A stretch of DNA of 9,049 bases from Pseudomonadota bacterium (GTDB taxonomy: Bacteria; Pseudomonadota; Gammaproteobacteria; Burkholderiales; Burkholderiaceae_F), in contig JAKANT010000034.1 of NCBI GenBank assembly GCA_021823635.1, forward strand, positions 1-9,049, written 5' to 3'. Made by a program: the position numbers and the translations under genes. The notes under the pieces are model-generated. The model searched no databases. It was not told the DNA's origin and saw only the letters and a program-made list of their open reading frames with translations. The first letter of the stretch is position 1. The number at the start of each line of letters is the position of its first letter. Below, piece after piece: positions 1-5,721 of this stretch.

Positions 1-574
1 CGGCGCGCGCGGCGATCCACATCGCACCGCCGCCGGCCGCGATCATCGCCAGCCGGTAGCCGGTCTGGTAGGCGGCCGCGAGCGCCCCTTGCTTTTCGAC
101 CGCGGCCGATTCGATGCGATAGGCATCGAGCGCGATGTCCTGCGTGGCCGAGCCAAAGGCGACCACGAGCGCGCAGGCTAGCAGCGGCCACAACGCCGCC
201 TGCGGATCGGCAAGCGCCATGCCGATCAGGCCGGCCGCGATCGTCGCCTGCGACGCCAGCAGCCAGCCGCGGCGACGGCCGAACGTGCGCGTCAGCCAAG
301 GCAGCGGCATCCGGTCGACCAGCGGCGCCCAGGCCCACTTGATTCCGTACACCAGCCCGACCCACGAGAAATAGCCGATGGTCGTGCGCGTCACGCCGGC
401 TTCGCGCAGCCAGAACGACAGCGTGCCCAGCACCAGCAGCAGCGGCAGCCCGGCCGAGAACCCGAGGAAGAACATGCGCAGCACGGCCGGTTCGCGGTAC
501 ACGCGCACGGCGTCGCCCCAGCGCCGCGCCGCGGGCGCGCCGCCGGAGGCTTGCGAGGCGGGTAGCTCGGCCAT
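1..574 (-). CDS. ampG: AmpG-family muropeptide MFS permease (5' part, cut by window edge)
   Basis: The first 191 residues of an inner-membrane major facilitator protein are present; the rest lies left of the window. AmpG permeases import anhydro-muropeptides released from peptidoglycan into the cytoplasm for recycling, and in some bacteria this feeds AmpC beta-lactamase induction. What is seen: a short polar N-terminus, then hydrophobic segments at about residues 31-52, 64-86, 105-122, 126-145 and 170-188. A positively charged loop (FGRRRGW, 98-104) lies between the second and third segments, as in MFS proteins. The stretch SATQDIALDAYRIE (142-155) is the conserved AmpG-type signature. The ATG at 574-572 is the only plausible start and has no obvious Shine-Dalgarno sequence. 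The gene is divergent from the M48 protease gene, with 49 bp between starts. The family call is strong; the exact substrate is inferred. Confidence 0.85.
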   Translation of the reverse strand, partial: MAELPASQASGGAPAARRWGDAVRVYREPAVLRMFFLGFSAGLPLLLVLGTLSFWLREAGVTRTTIGYFSWVGLVYGIKWAWAPLVDRMPLPWLTRTFGRRRGWLLASQATIAAGLIGMALADPQAALWPLLACALVVAFGSATQDIALDAYRIESAAVEKQGALAAAYQTGYRLAMIAAGGGAMWIAARA

Positions 575-623
575 ACTTGGTGGCAGTGTACGGTGCGGGT
601 CGCGGCGAGGATTCGGGGGGCCG

Positions 624-1421
624 ATGTTTAGAAAGCTTGCGCTTTGCGTGCTGCTAACGGTGCTCGCGGCGCCGCTGGCGGCGGACACCGGCGTGCAGGT
701 GCGCAAGCCGCGCCTGCTGTTGGTGCCGGAATCGATGGTCAACGAAACGGCTGCGCAGCAGTATGCGCAACTGAAGCAGCAGGCGGCGGTGCGCCGCGCG
801 CTGAACACGTCCGAGCCGGTGGTGGCGCGCGTGCGCGCAATCGCGGCGCGGCTGATACCTCACGCCACGCGCTTCAACGCCAAGGCTGCGCAGTGGGCGT
901 GGGAAGTCAACGTCATCGACGCGCCGATGGTCAACGCCTTCTGCATGCCCGGCGGCAAGATCATGGTGTTCACCGGGCTGATCGACCGGCTCAAGCTCAC
1001 CGACGACGAGCTGGCCGCCATCATCGGGCACGAGATCGCGCATGCCGCGCTCGAACATGGCCGCGCGCGCATGAGCGAGGCCGTGCTGAAGAACGTCGGC
1101 ATCAACCTGGCGGCGGCGTATTTCGGGCTTTCGAACGTCGGCACGGCGGCGCTGGCGCAGGCGGCGCAACTGGCGGTGACGCTGCCGTACTCGCGCAGCC
1201 ACGAGACCGATGCCGATCTGGCGGGCATCGAACTCGCGGCGCGCGCCGGCTTCGATCCGCGCGCCGCGGTCACGGTGTGGAAGAAGATGTCCGCACTCGG
1301 CGGCAATCAGCCGCCGCAGTTGCTGTCCACCCATCCGGCGCACGCCACCCGCATCCGCGACCTCGAGGGCGCGCTGCCGAAGGTGCTGCCGCTGTACGAG
1401 GCGGCGCGCACGCGCCGCTAG
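624..1421 (+). CDS. Secreted M48-family zinc metalloprotease (LoiP/YggG-like)
   Basis: This 265-residue protein is predicted to be exported and to act as a zinc endopeptidase in the periplasm, where M48 proteins of the LoiP/BepA group take part in quality control of envelope proteins. What is seen: a signal peptide in residues 1-20 with a likely cut after LAA; the zinc motif HEIAH at 136-140, inside IIGHEIAHAALEHGRARM; and the third zinc ligand E194 in the sequence SHETDADLAGIELAARAGFD (192-211). A late STHPAHATRIRDLE block (235-248) is usual for the family. Length is close to E. coli LoiP. There is no convincing lipobox, unlike LoiP. The ATG at 624 is chosen because it puts the signal peptide at the N-terminus; an in-frame extension to 378 would run through the divergent permease gene. 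A G-run lies 3 nt before the start. The stop overlaps that of the convergent TonB-fold gene. The precise substrate is unknown. Confidence 0.9.
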   Translation: MFRKLALCVLLTVLAAPLAADTGVQVRKPRLLLVPESMVNETAAQQYAQLKQQAAVRRALNTSEPVVARVRAIAARLIPHATRFNAKAAQWAWEVNVIDAPMVNAFCMPGGKIMVFTGLIDRLKLTDDELAAIIGHEIAHAALEHGRARMSEAVLKNVGINLAAAYFGLSNVGTAALAQAAQLAVTLPYSRSHETDADLAGIELAARAGFDPRAAVTVWKKMSALGGNQPPQLLSTHPAHATRIRDLEGALPKVLPLYEAARTRR

Positions 1422-2191
1422 CGGATGAGAAACATCACGGGCAGGCACGCGATGAGGCGTTCCTCCGGCGGCGGATCCATCCGCAGCCGGCGCGCAGCCG
1501 CGATCGCCGCGTGCGCGAAACCCCACTCGTCGTAGGCCGCGTTGACCGGGTACGCGTCGCTCACGCGGCCGTCCGCGTCGAACTCGACCAGCAGCGCAAG
1601 CCTCCCCTCCACTCGCTGCCGGAGGGCCGCCGTTGGGTACACGATGTCGTTCATCACGCGCCGGTAATTCGGAACGCGCGGCGCAGTGCCTTCGTCGATC
1701 TTGGGCCGGTCGACGCGCTGCAGGACCTCCAGCACTTCGGCTACGGACAGCGCGGAGGACAGCTTGCCGTCGCGGCGGGTGATTTCGATGCGTTGGCGCG
1801 CCCGGAAGCGGCGCGTCGCACACAGGTCGGCCCGCGTGGCGACCGCGTACAGCCAATCCCGATGGCTGGCGAGGACGTACCGGTCGAGCGCGGGATGCGT
1901 GCTCGACACCACGCCGGAGGTCGACACGCGCCCTCGCAGATCGACCGTGAACTCGACTTCGAACGACGCCGCCTCGCCCTCGGCGAGCGCATCATGCGGC
2001 AGCTCCGGCGTCACCACGAGGACCGGTTTCCCGAGGACGTCCGGCAGGTCGACCCGCGTTGCGCCGGGAACCTTCAATGCCGTCGCCGGCGCGCGCGGTT
2101 CGTCGACCTGCGCACAGCCGTTCGCTGCGCACAGCGGCACCAGCGCCGCGCACAGCGGTCGCGCCGGCCCGATAAGTTCTGCCGCGTTCAT
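1418..2191 (-). CDS. Exported protein with two TonB C-terminal-like domains, unknown function
   Basis: This 257-residue protein has no name that I recognise. The N-terminus has a short hydrophobic stretch ending in AANGC (residue C26), which could be an imperfect lipobox or an ordinary signal-peptide cut. Residues about 183-257 look like a TonB C-terminal domain: YPTAALRQRVEG, then LLVEFDADGRVSDAYPV, and ending LPVMFLIR. Residues about 64-137 repeat the same pattern: FEVEFTVDLRGRVSTSGVV, HPALDRYVLAS, ending RARQRIEI. The two halves therefore look like tandem copies of one fold, joined by a charged linker (138-182). There is no long proline-rich spacer and no strong N-terminal anchor, so it is probably not the TonB energy transducer itself. 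The ATG at 2191 overlaps the exonuclease III stop as ATGA, which supports both this start and translational coupling; the frame is open further upstream, but inside the exonuclease gene. The domain call is from pattern only. Confidence 0.8.
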   Translation of the reverse strand: MNAAELIGPARPLCAALVPLCAANGCAQVDEPRAPATALKVPGATRVDLPDVLGKPVLVVTPELPHDALAEGEAASFEVEFTVDLRGRVSTSGVVSSTHPALDRYVLASHRDWLYAVATRADLCATRRFRARQRIEITRRDGKLSSALSVAEVLEVLQRVDRPKIDEGTAPRVPNYRRVMNDIVYPTAALRQRVEGRLALLVEFDADGRVSDAYPVNAAYDEWGFAHAAIAAARRLRMDPPPEERLIACLPVMFLIR

Positions 2192-2964
2192 AGCGTCCCT
2201 GTGTAGTCGATGATCAACGGCGCGTGATCGGAGAAGCGCCGGCCCTTGTAGATGTCGGCTCGCCTGGCCTTCGCGGCGATGCCCGGCGTGGCAATTTGGT
2301 AGTCGATGCGCCAGCCGACGTTCTTCGCGTACGCCTGTCCCCGGTTGCTCCACCAGGTGTACTGCTCGGGACGCGGGTCGAGGCGCCGGAACACGTCCAC
2401 CCAGCCGAGTTCGTCGAACACCCGCGTCAGCCAGGCGCGTTCCTCGGGCAGGAAGCCCGAGTTCTTCTGGTTCGAGCGCCAGTTCTTCAGATCGATCTCG
2501 CGGTGCGCGATGTTGACGTCGCCGCACAGGATCACTTCGCGTCCACTCGACCGCAGGCGCGCCAGATGGGGAAAGAACGCGTCCAAGAAGCGGTATTTCG
2601 ACGCCTGCCGCTCCGGGCCGGCCGACCCCGAAGGGAAGTACACCGAGATCACGGTGACGTGTGCGAATTCGGCTTCCAGGTAGCGGCCCTCGTCGTCGAA
2701 TTCGGCCACCCCGAAGCCGAACTGCACGCGGCGCGGCTTTTTCTTCGCATACAGAGCGGTGCCGGCATATCCCTTCTTTTTCGCGCAGAAAAAGTAGCTG
2801 GTCAGGCTATCGTGGTAGCGGTATTTCTCCGGGATGTCTTGCTCGTCGGCCTTCACTTCCTGCAGGCACAGCACGTCCGGGTCGGCGCGCTTGACCCAAC
2901 CGAACAAACCCTTGGTGGCGGCCGAGCGGATGCCGTTGGCGTTCAGCGTGATAATTCGAAACAC
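2188..2964 (-). CDS. xthA: Exodeoxyribonuclease III / AP endonuclease
   Basis: This 258-residue cytoplasmic enzyme belongs to the exonuclease-endonuclease-phosphatase fold. It cuts DNA 5' of abasic sites in base excision repair, and family members also have 3'-phosphodiesterase and 3'-5' exonuclease activity. All catalytic motifs are visible: LNANGIR (7-13, N8 and N10), LQEVK with metal ligand E36, YFPSG with Y109, GDVNIAH with D149 and N151, GFLPEERAW (170-178), WRIDY with D221, and the C-terminal SDHAPL with D246 and H247. Length is typical. The start is GTG at 2964-2962, which gives the canonical N-terminus and has an AAAGG 6 nt upstream. Its stop overlaps the start of the TonB-fold gene, so the two are probably cotranscribed. 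Only 20 bp separate its start from divergent pyrE. The sequence is somewhat closer to the ExoA-like branch than to E. coli XthA, so the symbol is by family. Confidence 0.95.
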   Translation of the reverse strand: MFRIITLNANGIRSAATKGLFGWVKRADPDVLCLQEVKADEQDIPEKYRYHDSLTSYFFCAKKKGYAGTALYAKKKPRRVQFGFGVAEFDDEGRYLEAEFAHVTVISVYFPSGSAGPERQASKYRFLDAFFPHLARLRSSGREVILCGDVNIAHREIDLKNWRSNQKNSGFLPEERAWLTRVFDELGWVDVFRRLDPRPEQYTWWSNRGQAYAKNVGWRIDYQIATPGIAAKARRADIYKGRRFSDHAPLIIDYTGTL

Positions 2965-2970
2965 GATAGA

Positions 2971-2975
2971 CCTTT
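2971..2975 (-). promoter_or_regulatory. Ribosome binding site of the exonuclease III gene
   Basis: Read on the minus strand this is AAAGG, 6 nt before the GTG at 2964. It supports the GTG as the real start. No in-frame ATG gives a complete N-terminal strand. Confidence 0.6.
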
Positions 2976-2984
2976 GCGCCCTTC

Positions 2985-3662
2985 ATGAACCCGTTGCGCC
3001 AGCAGTTCATCGAGTTCGCGTTGCAGGCCGGCGTACTGAAGTTCGGCGAGTTCGTCACCAAGGCGGGCCGCAAGTCGCCGTACTTCTTCAATGCCGGCCT
3101 GTTCAATCGCGGCGCCACGCTGGGCAAGTTGGCGCGATTCTATGGGCAGACGCTGCTCGCGGCGGCGCGCGAAGGCAGAGTCCGCTTCGACATGCTGTTC
3201 GGGCCGGCGTACAAGGGCATCACGCTCGCCGCCGCCACCGCGATTGCGCTCGCCGAGCTCGGCCATGACGTCGCCTTCGCCTATAACCGCAAGGAAGCGA
3301 AAGATCACGGCGAGGGCGGCGTGCTGGTCGGCGCGCCGCTCGCCGGCCGCGTTGTCATCGTCGACGACGTGATCACGGCGGGGACCTCGGTGCGCGAATC
3401 GGTCGATCTGATCCGGCAGGCCGGTGCGGTGCCGGCGGCGGTGCTGATCGCGCTGGACCGGCGCGAACGCGCCGGCGCCGACGGAGCGCTGTCCGCCCAC
3501 TCGGCCGCGCAGGAAGTGACGCGCCAGTACGGCATGCCGGTGGTGGCGATCGCCGACCTCGACGACCTGATGGCGTTCCTCGATTCCGACTCGCCGCTGG
3601 CGGCGCCGTTGCGGCCGCACCGCGAGGCGATGCTTGCCTACCGGGCGCGCTATGGGGCTTGA
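2985..3662 (+). CDS. pyrE: Orotate phosphoribosyltransferase
   Basis: This 225-residue cytoplasmic enzyme converts orotate and PRPP to orotidine 5'-monophosphate, the fifth step of pyrimidine synthesis. What is seen: the N-terminal block QFIEFALQAGVLKFGEFVTK (7-26) followed by AGRKSPYFFNAGLFN (27-41), which matches the conserved start of PyrE; the catalytic flexible loop RKEAKDHGEGG (102-112), with the lysines K103 and K106; and the PRPP-binding motif VVIVDDVITAGTS (123-135). Length is normal for the proteobacterial form. The ATG at 2985 matches the usual family N-terminus, although no clear Shine-Dalgarno sequence precedes it. The gene diverges from exonuclease III, so its promoter must lie at least partly within that coding region. 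It overlaps the start of the DUF4124 gene by 11 bp. Confidence 0.97.
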   Translation: MNPLRQQFIEFALQAGVLKFGEFVTKAGRKSPYFFNAGLFNRGATLGKLARFYGQTLLAAAREGRVRFDMLFGPAYKGITLAAATAIALAELGHDVAFAYNRKEAKDHGEGGVLVGAPLAGRVVIVDDVITAGTSVRESVDLIRQAGAVPAAVLIALDRRERAGADGALSAHSAAQEVTRQYGMPVVAIADLDDLMAFLDSDSPLAAPLRPHREAMLAYRARYGA

Positions 3663-4296
3663 AGCGAAACACTGGCTCGGCGCGGCGGCGCTCGCGCTCG
3701 CCTGCGGCGGCGCCGGCGCCCAGCTCTACGTGTGCACGACCGCCAGCGGTCGCACGATCACCGCCGACCGGCCGCCGCCCGAGTGCGCCGACCGGCCGAT
3801 CCGTGAGCTGCGCTCCGACGGCTCGGTCAAACGCGTGATCGAGCCGCCGCTCACCCCCGAGCAGCGCGCGCAGCGCGAGGCGGAGCGCAAGCGCCAGATC
3901 GAAGAGGCGGAACGGCAGCGGGCGCAGATGCGGCGCGACCTGTCGCTGCTGGAGACCTACGCCAACGAAGCCGAGATCGAGGCCGCCCGCAACCGCGCGC
4001 TGGCCGACCGCCAGGTTTTGATCGAGCGCGCGATCAAGCGCATGGAGGAGATCAAGCGCGAGCGCAAGCGGCTGGACGACGAAGCGGAGTTCTACGTCAA
4101 GCGCGAGATGCCGGAGAAACTGAAGCGCGCGCTGGCGGCTAACGGCGAGATGATGCGGGCGCAGGAGAAGATCATCGCCGACGCCAAGGCCGACATGGCG
4201 CGCGTCAACGAGCGTTACGACGCCGAGATCCGGCGCTTTCGCGAACTGGTCAGCGCCGGTGCGACACCGGTGCAACGCAGCCCGTCCGTGCAATAG
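3652..4296 (+). CDS. Exported DUF4124 protein with long coiled coil
   Basis: This is a 214-residue protein of unknown function. A signal peptide occupies about residues 1-23 (hydrophobic AAALALACGGAGA, cut before QLYVC). Next comes a short DUF4124-like domain at about 24-62 (LYVCTTASGRTITADRPPPE, then CADRPIRELRSDGSVKRV), with two cysteines, C28 and C45, that could pair in the periplasm. From about 68 to 198 the chain is almost all charged heptad-like sequence rich in E, R, K, A and Q, so one or more long coiled-coil helices are likely. The ATG at 3652 is chosen because it places the signal peptide correctly; a TTG at 3634 in the same frame would add six residues and is less likely. The start lies inside the last 11 bp of pyrE, which suggests coupling. 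DUF4124 proteins beside pyrE or gatB are, from memory, common in Burkholderiales. The molecular role is not known. Confidence 0.85.
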   Translation: MGLEAKHWLGAAALALACGGAGAQLYVCTTASGRTITADRPPPECADRPIRELRSDGSVKRVIEPPLTPEQRAQREAERKRQIEEAERQRAQMRRDLSLLETYANEAEIEAARNRALADRQVLIERAIKRMEEIKRERKRLDDEAEFYVKREMPEKLKRALAANGEMMRAQEKIIADAKADMARVNERYDAEIRRFRELVSAGATPVQRSPSVQ

Positions 4297-4317
4297 CGGG
4301 CCGCGCCGTCGACGGGC

Positions 4318-4335
4318 GCGCCGGTTGGCCGGCGC
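4318..4335 (+). terminator. Possible hairpin terminator after the DUF4124 gene
   Basis: GCGCCGG and CCGGCGC form a perfect 7-bp stem around a 4-nt TTGG loop, 21 bp after the DUF4124 stop codon. No T-tract follows, so this is a weak call; GC-rich genomes also give such stems by chance. Confidence 0.25.
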
Positions 4336-4506
4336 CGCGCACGGCGTCCGCACGATTGGCGTCCGTCATGTTGGCGATTGCTCACGCTCATGCGGGCTGA
4401 CCGTTGGTTGGCCACTCAGCCAAAAATCCCGCCTTTCGGGTCATTCGTCCTTGTCCGTCGGCGTGTTGAATGGGACGATCTCCCATCGATACCGATGCGA
4501 GTGAGT

Positions 4507-4510
4507 GGAG
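4507..4510 (+). promoter_or_regulatory. Ribosome binding site of the DUF4382 lipoprotein gene
   Basis: GGAG lies 7 nt before the ATG at 4518. It decides in favour of that ATG over the upstream in-frame alternative at 4470, which would put 16 polar residues before the signal peptide. Confidence 0.6.
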
Positions 4511-4517
4511 AACGACG

Positions 4518-5678
4518 ATGGCGCGGAACAACGCTTTTCGATGGGGCCTGATTGCTGCCGCGAGCGCGCTGTTGGTCGCGTGCGGTGGCGATTCGACGGT
4601 CGGCAGCGGAACGCTGCGGCTGGCGCTGACCGATGCGCCGGCGTGCGGCTTCGAGCAGGTCAACATCACCGTCGAACGGGTTCGAGTTCATCGCAGCGAC
4701 AGCGCCGGTGAGATGGATGCCGGCTGGCACGAGATTCGGCTCAATCCGGCCCGGCGGATCGATCTGCTCGGTCTGACCAACGGCGTGCTCGAGGAACTCG
4801 GGACCACGCCGCTTCCCGCGGGTCACTACACGCAACTGCGCCTGGTCCTGCGGCCGAACAGCGGCGGTGCGCCTGCGAACTCGGTCGTTCCGGTCGGCGG
4901 TGTCGAGCAGCCACTCGACACGCCGAGCGGCGTGCAGAGCGGGATCAAGCTGATCCATCCGTTCACGGTTCAGCCTGACCAGCTCGTCGACCTCGTGCTC
5001 GACTTCGATGCGTGCCGATCGATCGTTGCCCGCGGCAATGGGACCTACGGGCTCAAGCCGGTGATCGCGGTGTTGCCACGGACGGTCGCCGAGATCGTCG
5101 GCCACGTCGATCCGACCCTGACCGGCGTCGTCGTCAGCGCACAACGCAACGGCACCGTCGTTCGCGCGACCACGCCCGACAGCACGGGTGCGTTCAGGCT
5201 GGCTTTCCTCGACCCGGCGGCTTCGCCGTCGTACGACGTCGCGATCACCGCAACGGGACGCGCAACGGCCGTCGTTGCGGCAGTGCCGGTCGCGCCGCGA
5301 TCGTCGACGCGCATCAGCAGCTCAACGGCGCCGATCACGCTGCCCCCTTCCGCCACCCGCACCGCCAGCGGTACCGTCACACCGGCAGCGGCGCTGCCGA
5401 GCGTGCGTGCGTTGCAGGCAGTCGGTTCGCTGCCCAAGGTGGAGGTCGCGCACGTCAACGCGAACATGACGGGCGGCTACACGCTGACGCTGCCGACGGC
5501 GGCGCCGCTGTTGGCGACCTACGCGACGCCGCTGCCGCTTGCGTTCGCGCCGCAGGCCGCGAGCGCGGCGAAGTACACGCTGGAAGCCTCTGCAGCCGGT
5601 TACTTGACGCAGTCGGCGCCGATCGACCTGACTTCGGCTGACGCGACACGGGACTTCACGCTGCCGCCCGCGCCGTAG
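4518..5678 (+). CDS. DUF4382 lipoprotein with tandem C-terminal beta-sandwich-like domains
   Basis: This 386-residue protein is predicted to be a lipoprotein: the signal peptide ends in the lipobox LVAC, with the lipidated cysteine at residue 22 and GGDS after it. Residues about 30-187 match the DUF4382 pattern: SGTLRLALTDAPACGFEQV, VERVRVH, a DLLGLTNGVLEELGTTPLPA block, HYTQLRLVL, SGIKLIHPFTV, LVLDFDACRSIVARGNGTY and GLKPVI. The remainder looks like two related domains of roughly 95 residues, about 190-280 (IVGHVDP, TGAFRLAFLDP, YDVAITATG) and 283-384 (SGTVTPAAALP, NMTGGYTLTLP, YTLEASAAGYL), resembling the carboxypeptidase-regulatory or Ig-like folds of surface proteins. The function of DUF4382 proteins is not established. 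The gene stands alone on the plus strand between the pyrE group and the convergent gat operon, 43 bp from the gatB stop. Its codon use looks like its neighbours, so recent transfer is not suggested. Confidence 0.88.
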   Translation: MARNNAFRWGLIAAASALLVACGGDSTVGSGTLRLALTDAPACGFEQVNITVERVRVHRSDSAGEMDAGWHEIRLNPARRIDLLGLTNGVLEELGTTPLPAGHYTQLRLVLRPNSGGAPANSVVPVGGVEQPLDTPSGVQSGIKLIHPFTVQPDQLVDLVLDFDACRSIVARGNGTYGLKPVIAVLPRTVAEIVGHVDPTLTGVVVSAQRNGTVVRATTPDSTGAFRLAFLDPAASPSYDVAITATGRATAVVAAVPVAPRSSTRISSSTAPITLPPSATRTASGTVTPAAALPSVRALQAVGSLPKVEVAHVNANMTGGYTLTLPTAAPLLATYATPLPLAFAPQAASAAKYTLEASAAGYLTQSAPIDLTSADATRDFTLPPAP

Positions 5679-5694
5679 ACCGGAGGGTGCGCGA

Positions 5695-5715
5695 CGGCCC
5701 GGCTCATGCGGGCCG
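5695..5715. terminator. Possible bidirectional terminator hairpin between convergent genes
   Basis: CGGCCCG and CGGGCCG form a perfect 7-bp stem around a 7-nt loop. It sits in the 43-bp gap between the ends of the DUF4382 gene and gatB, where a two-way terminator would be expected. Neither strand has a clear T-run after the stem, so position is the main support. Confidence 0.35.
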
Positions 5716-5721
5716 CCGCCT

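Larger units (their letters stand above)
4297..4517. other. 221-bp intergenic region with small hairpins, leader of the lipoprotein gene
   Basis: This stretch separates the DUF4124 gene from the DUF4382 lipoprotein gene. It contains a 7-bp perfect inverted repeat (4318-4324 with 4329-4335, loop TTGG), a 5-bp one (4408-4412 with 4419-4423), and a 4-bp one in TCCCGCCTTTCGGGT. None is followed by a convincing T-run, so a terminator is not proven. The right half is visibly less GC-rich than the genes around it, as promoter regions often are. No -35/-10 pair was good enough to call. I see no tRNA or conserved RNA. Confidence 0.4.

Noticed and set aside
135..374. 79-codon plus-strand frame at the left end
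   Set aside because: It is antisense to the AmpG-type permease, whose frame shows membrane segments and a family signature; the short frame shows nothing.
378..623. 82-codon N-terminal extension of the M48 protease
   Set aside because: It would lie antisense to the permease gene and bury the signal peptide inside the protein.
654..1856. 400-codon minus-strand frame opposite the M48 gene
   Set aside because: The M48 frame has a signal peptide, HEXXH and the third ligand. The antisense frame has only low-complexity arginine-rich sequence and also overlaps the TonB-fold gene in another frame.
644..2206. 520-codon open frame on the plus strand across the M48 and TonB-fold genes
   Set aside because: It is out of frame with a clear metalloprotease and antisense to the TonB-fold gene. 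Its product is an arginine- and alanine-rich sequence with no motif, as expected from GC-rich codons.
2224..2988. 254-codon plus-strand frame opposite exonuclease III
   Set aside because: It is a mirror frame of a well-conserved gene with all catalytic residues, and has no motif of its own.
3373..4353. 326-codon minus-strand frame opposite pyrE and the DUF4124 gene
   Set aside because: It is opposite the PRPP motif of pyrE and the coiled-coil gene. The length follows from repeated GC-rich codons and no domain is seen.
4470..4517. Upstream start for the DUF4382 lipoprotein
   Set aside because: The added 16 residues are polar and would precede the lipoprotein signal peptide; the ATG at 4518 has a good ribosome site.
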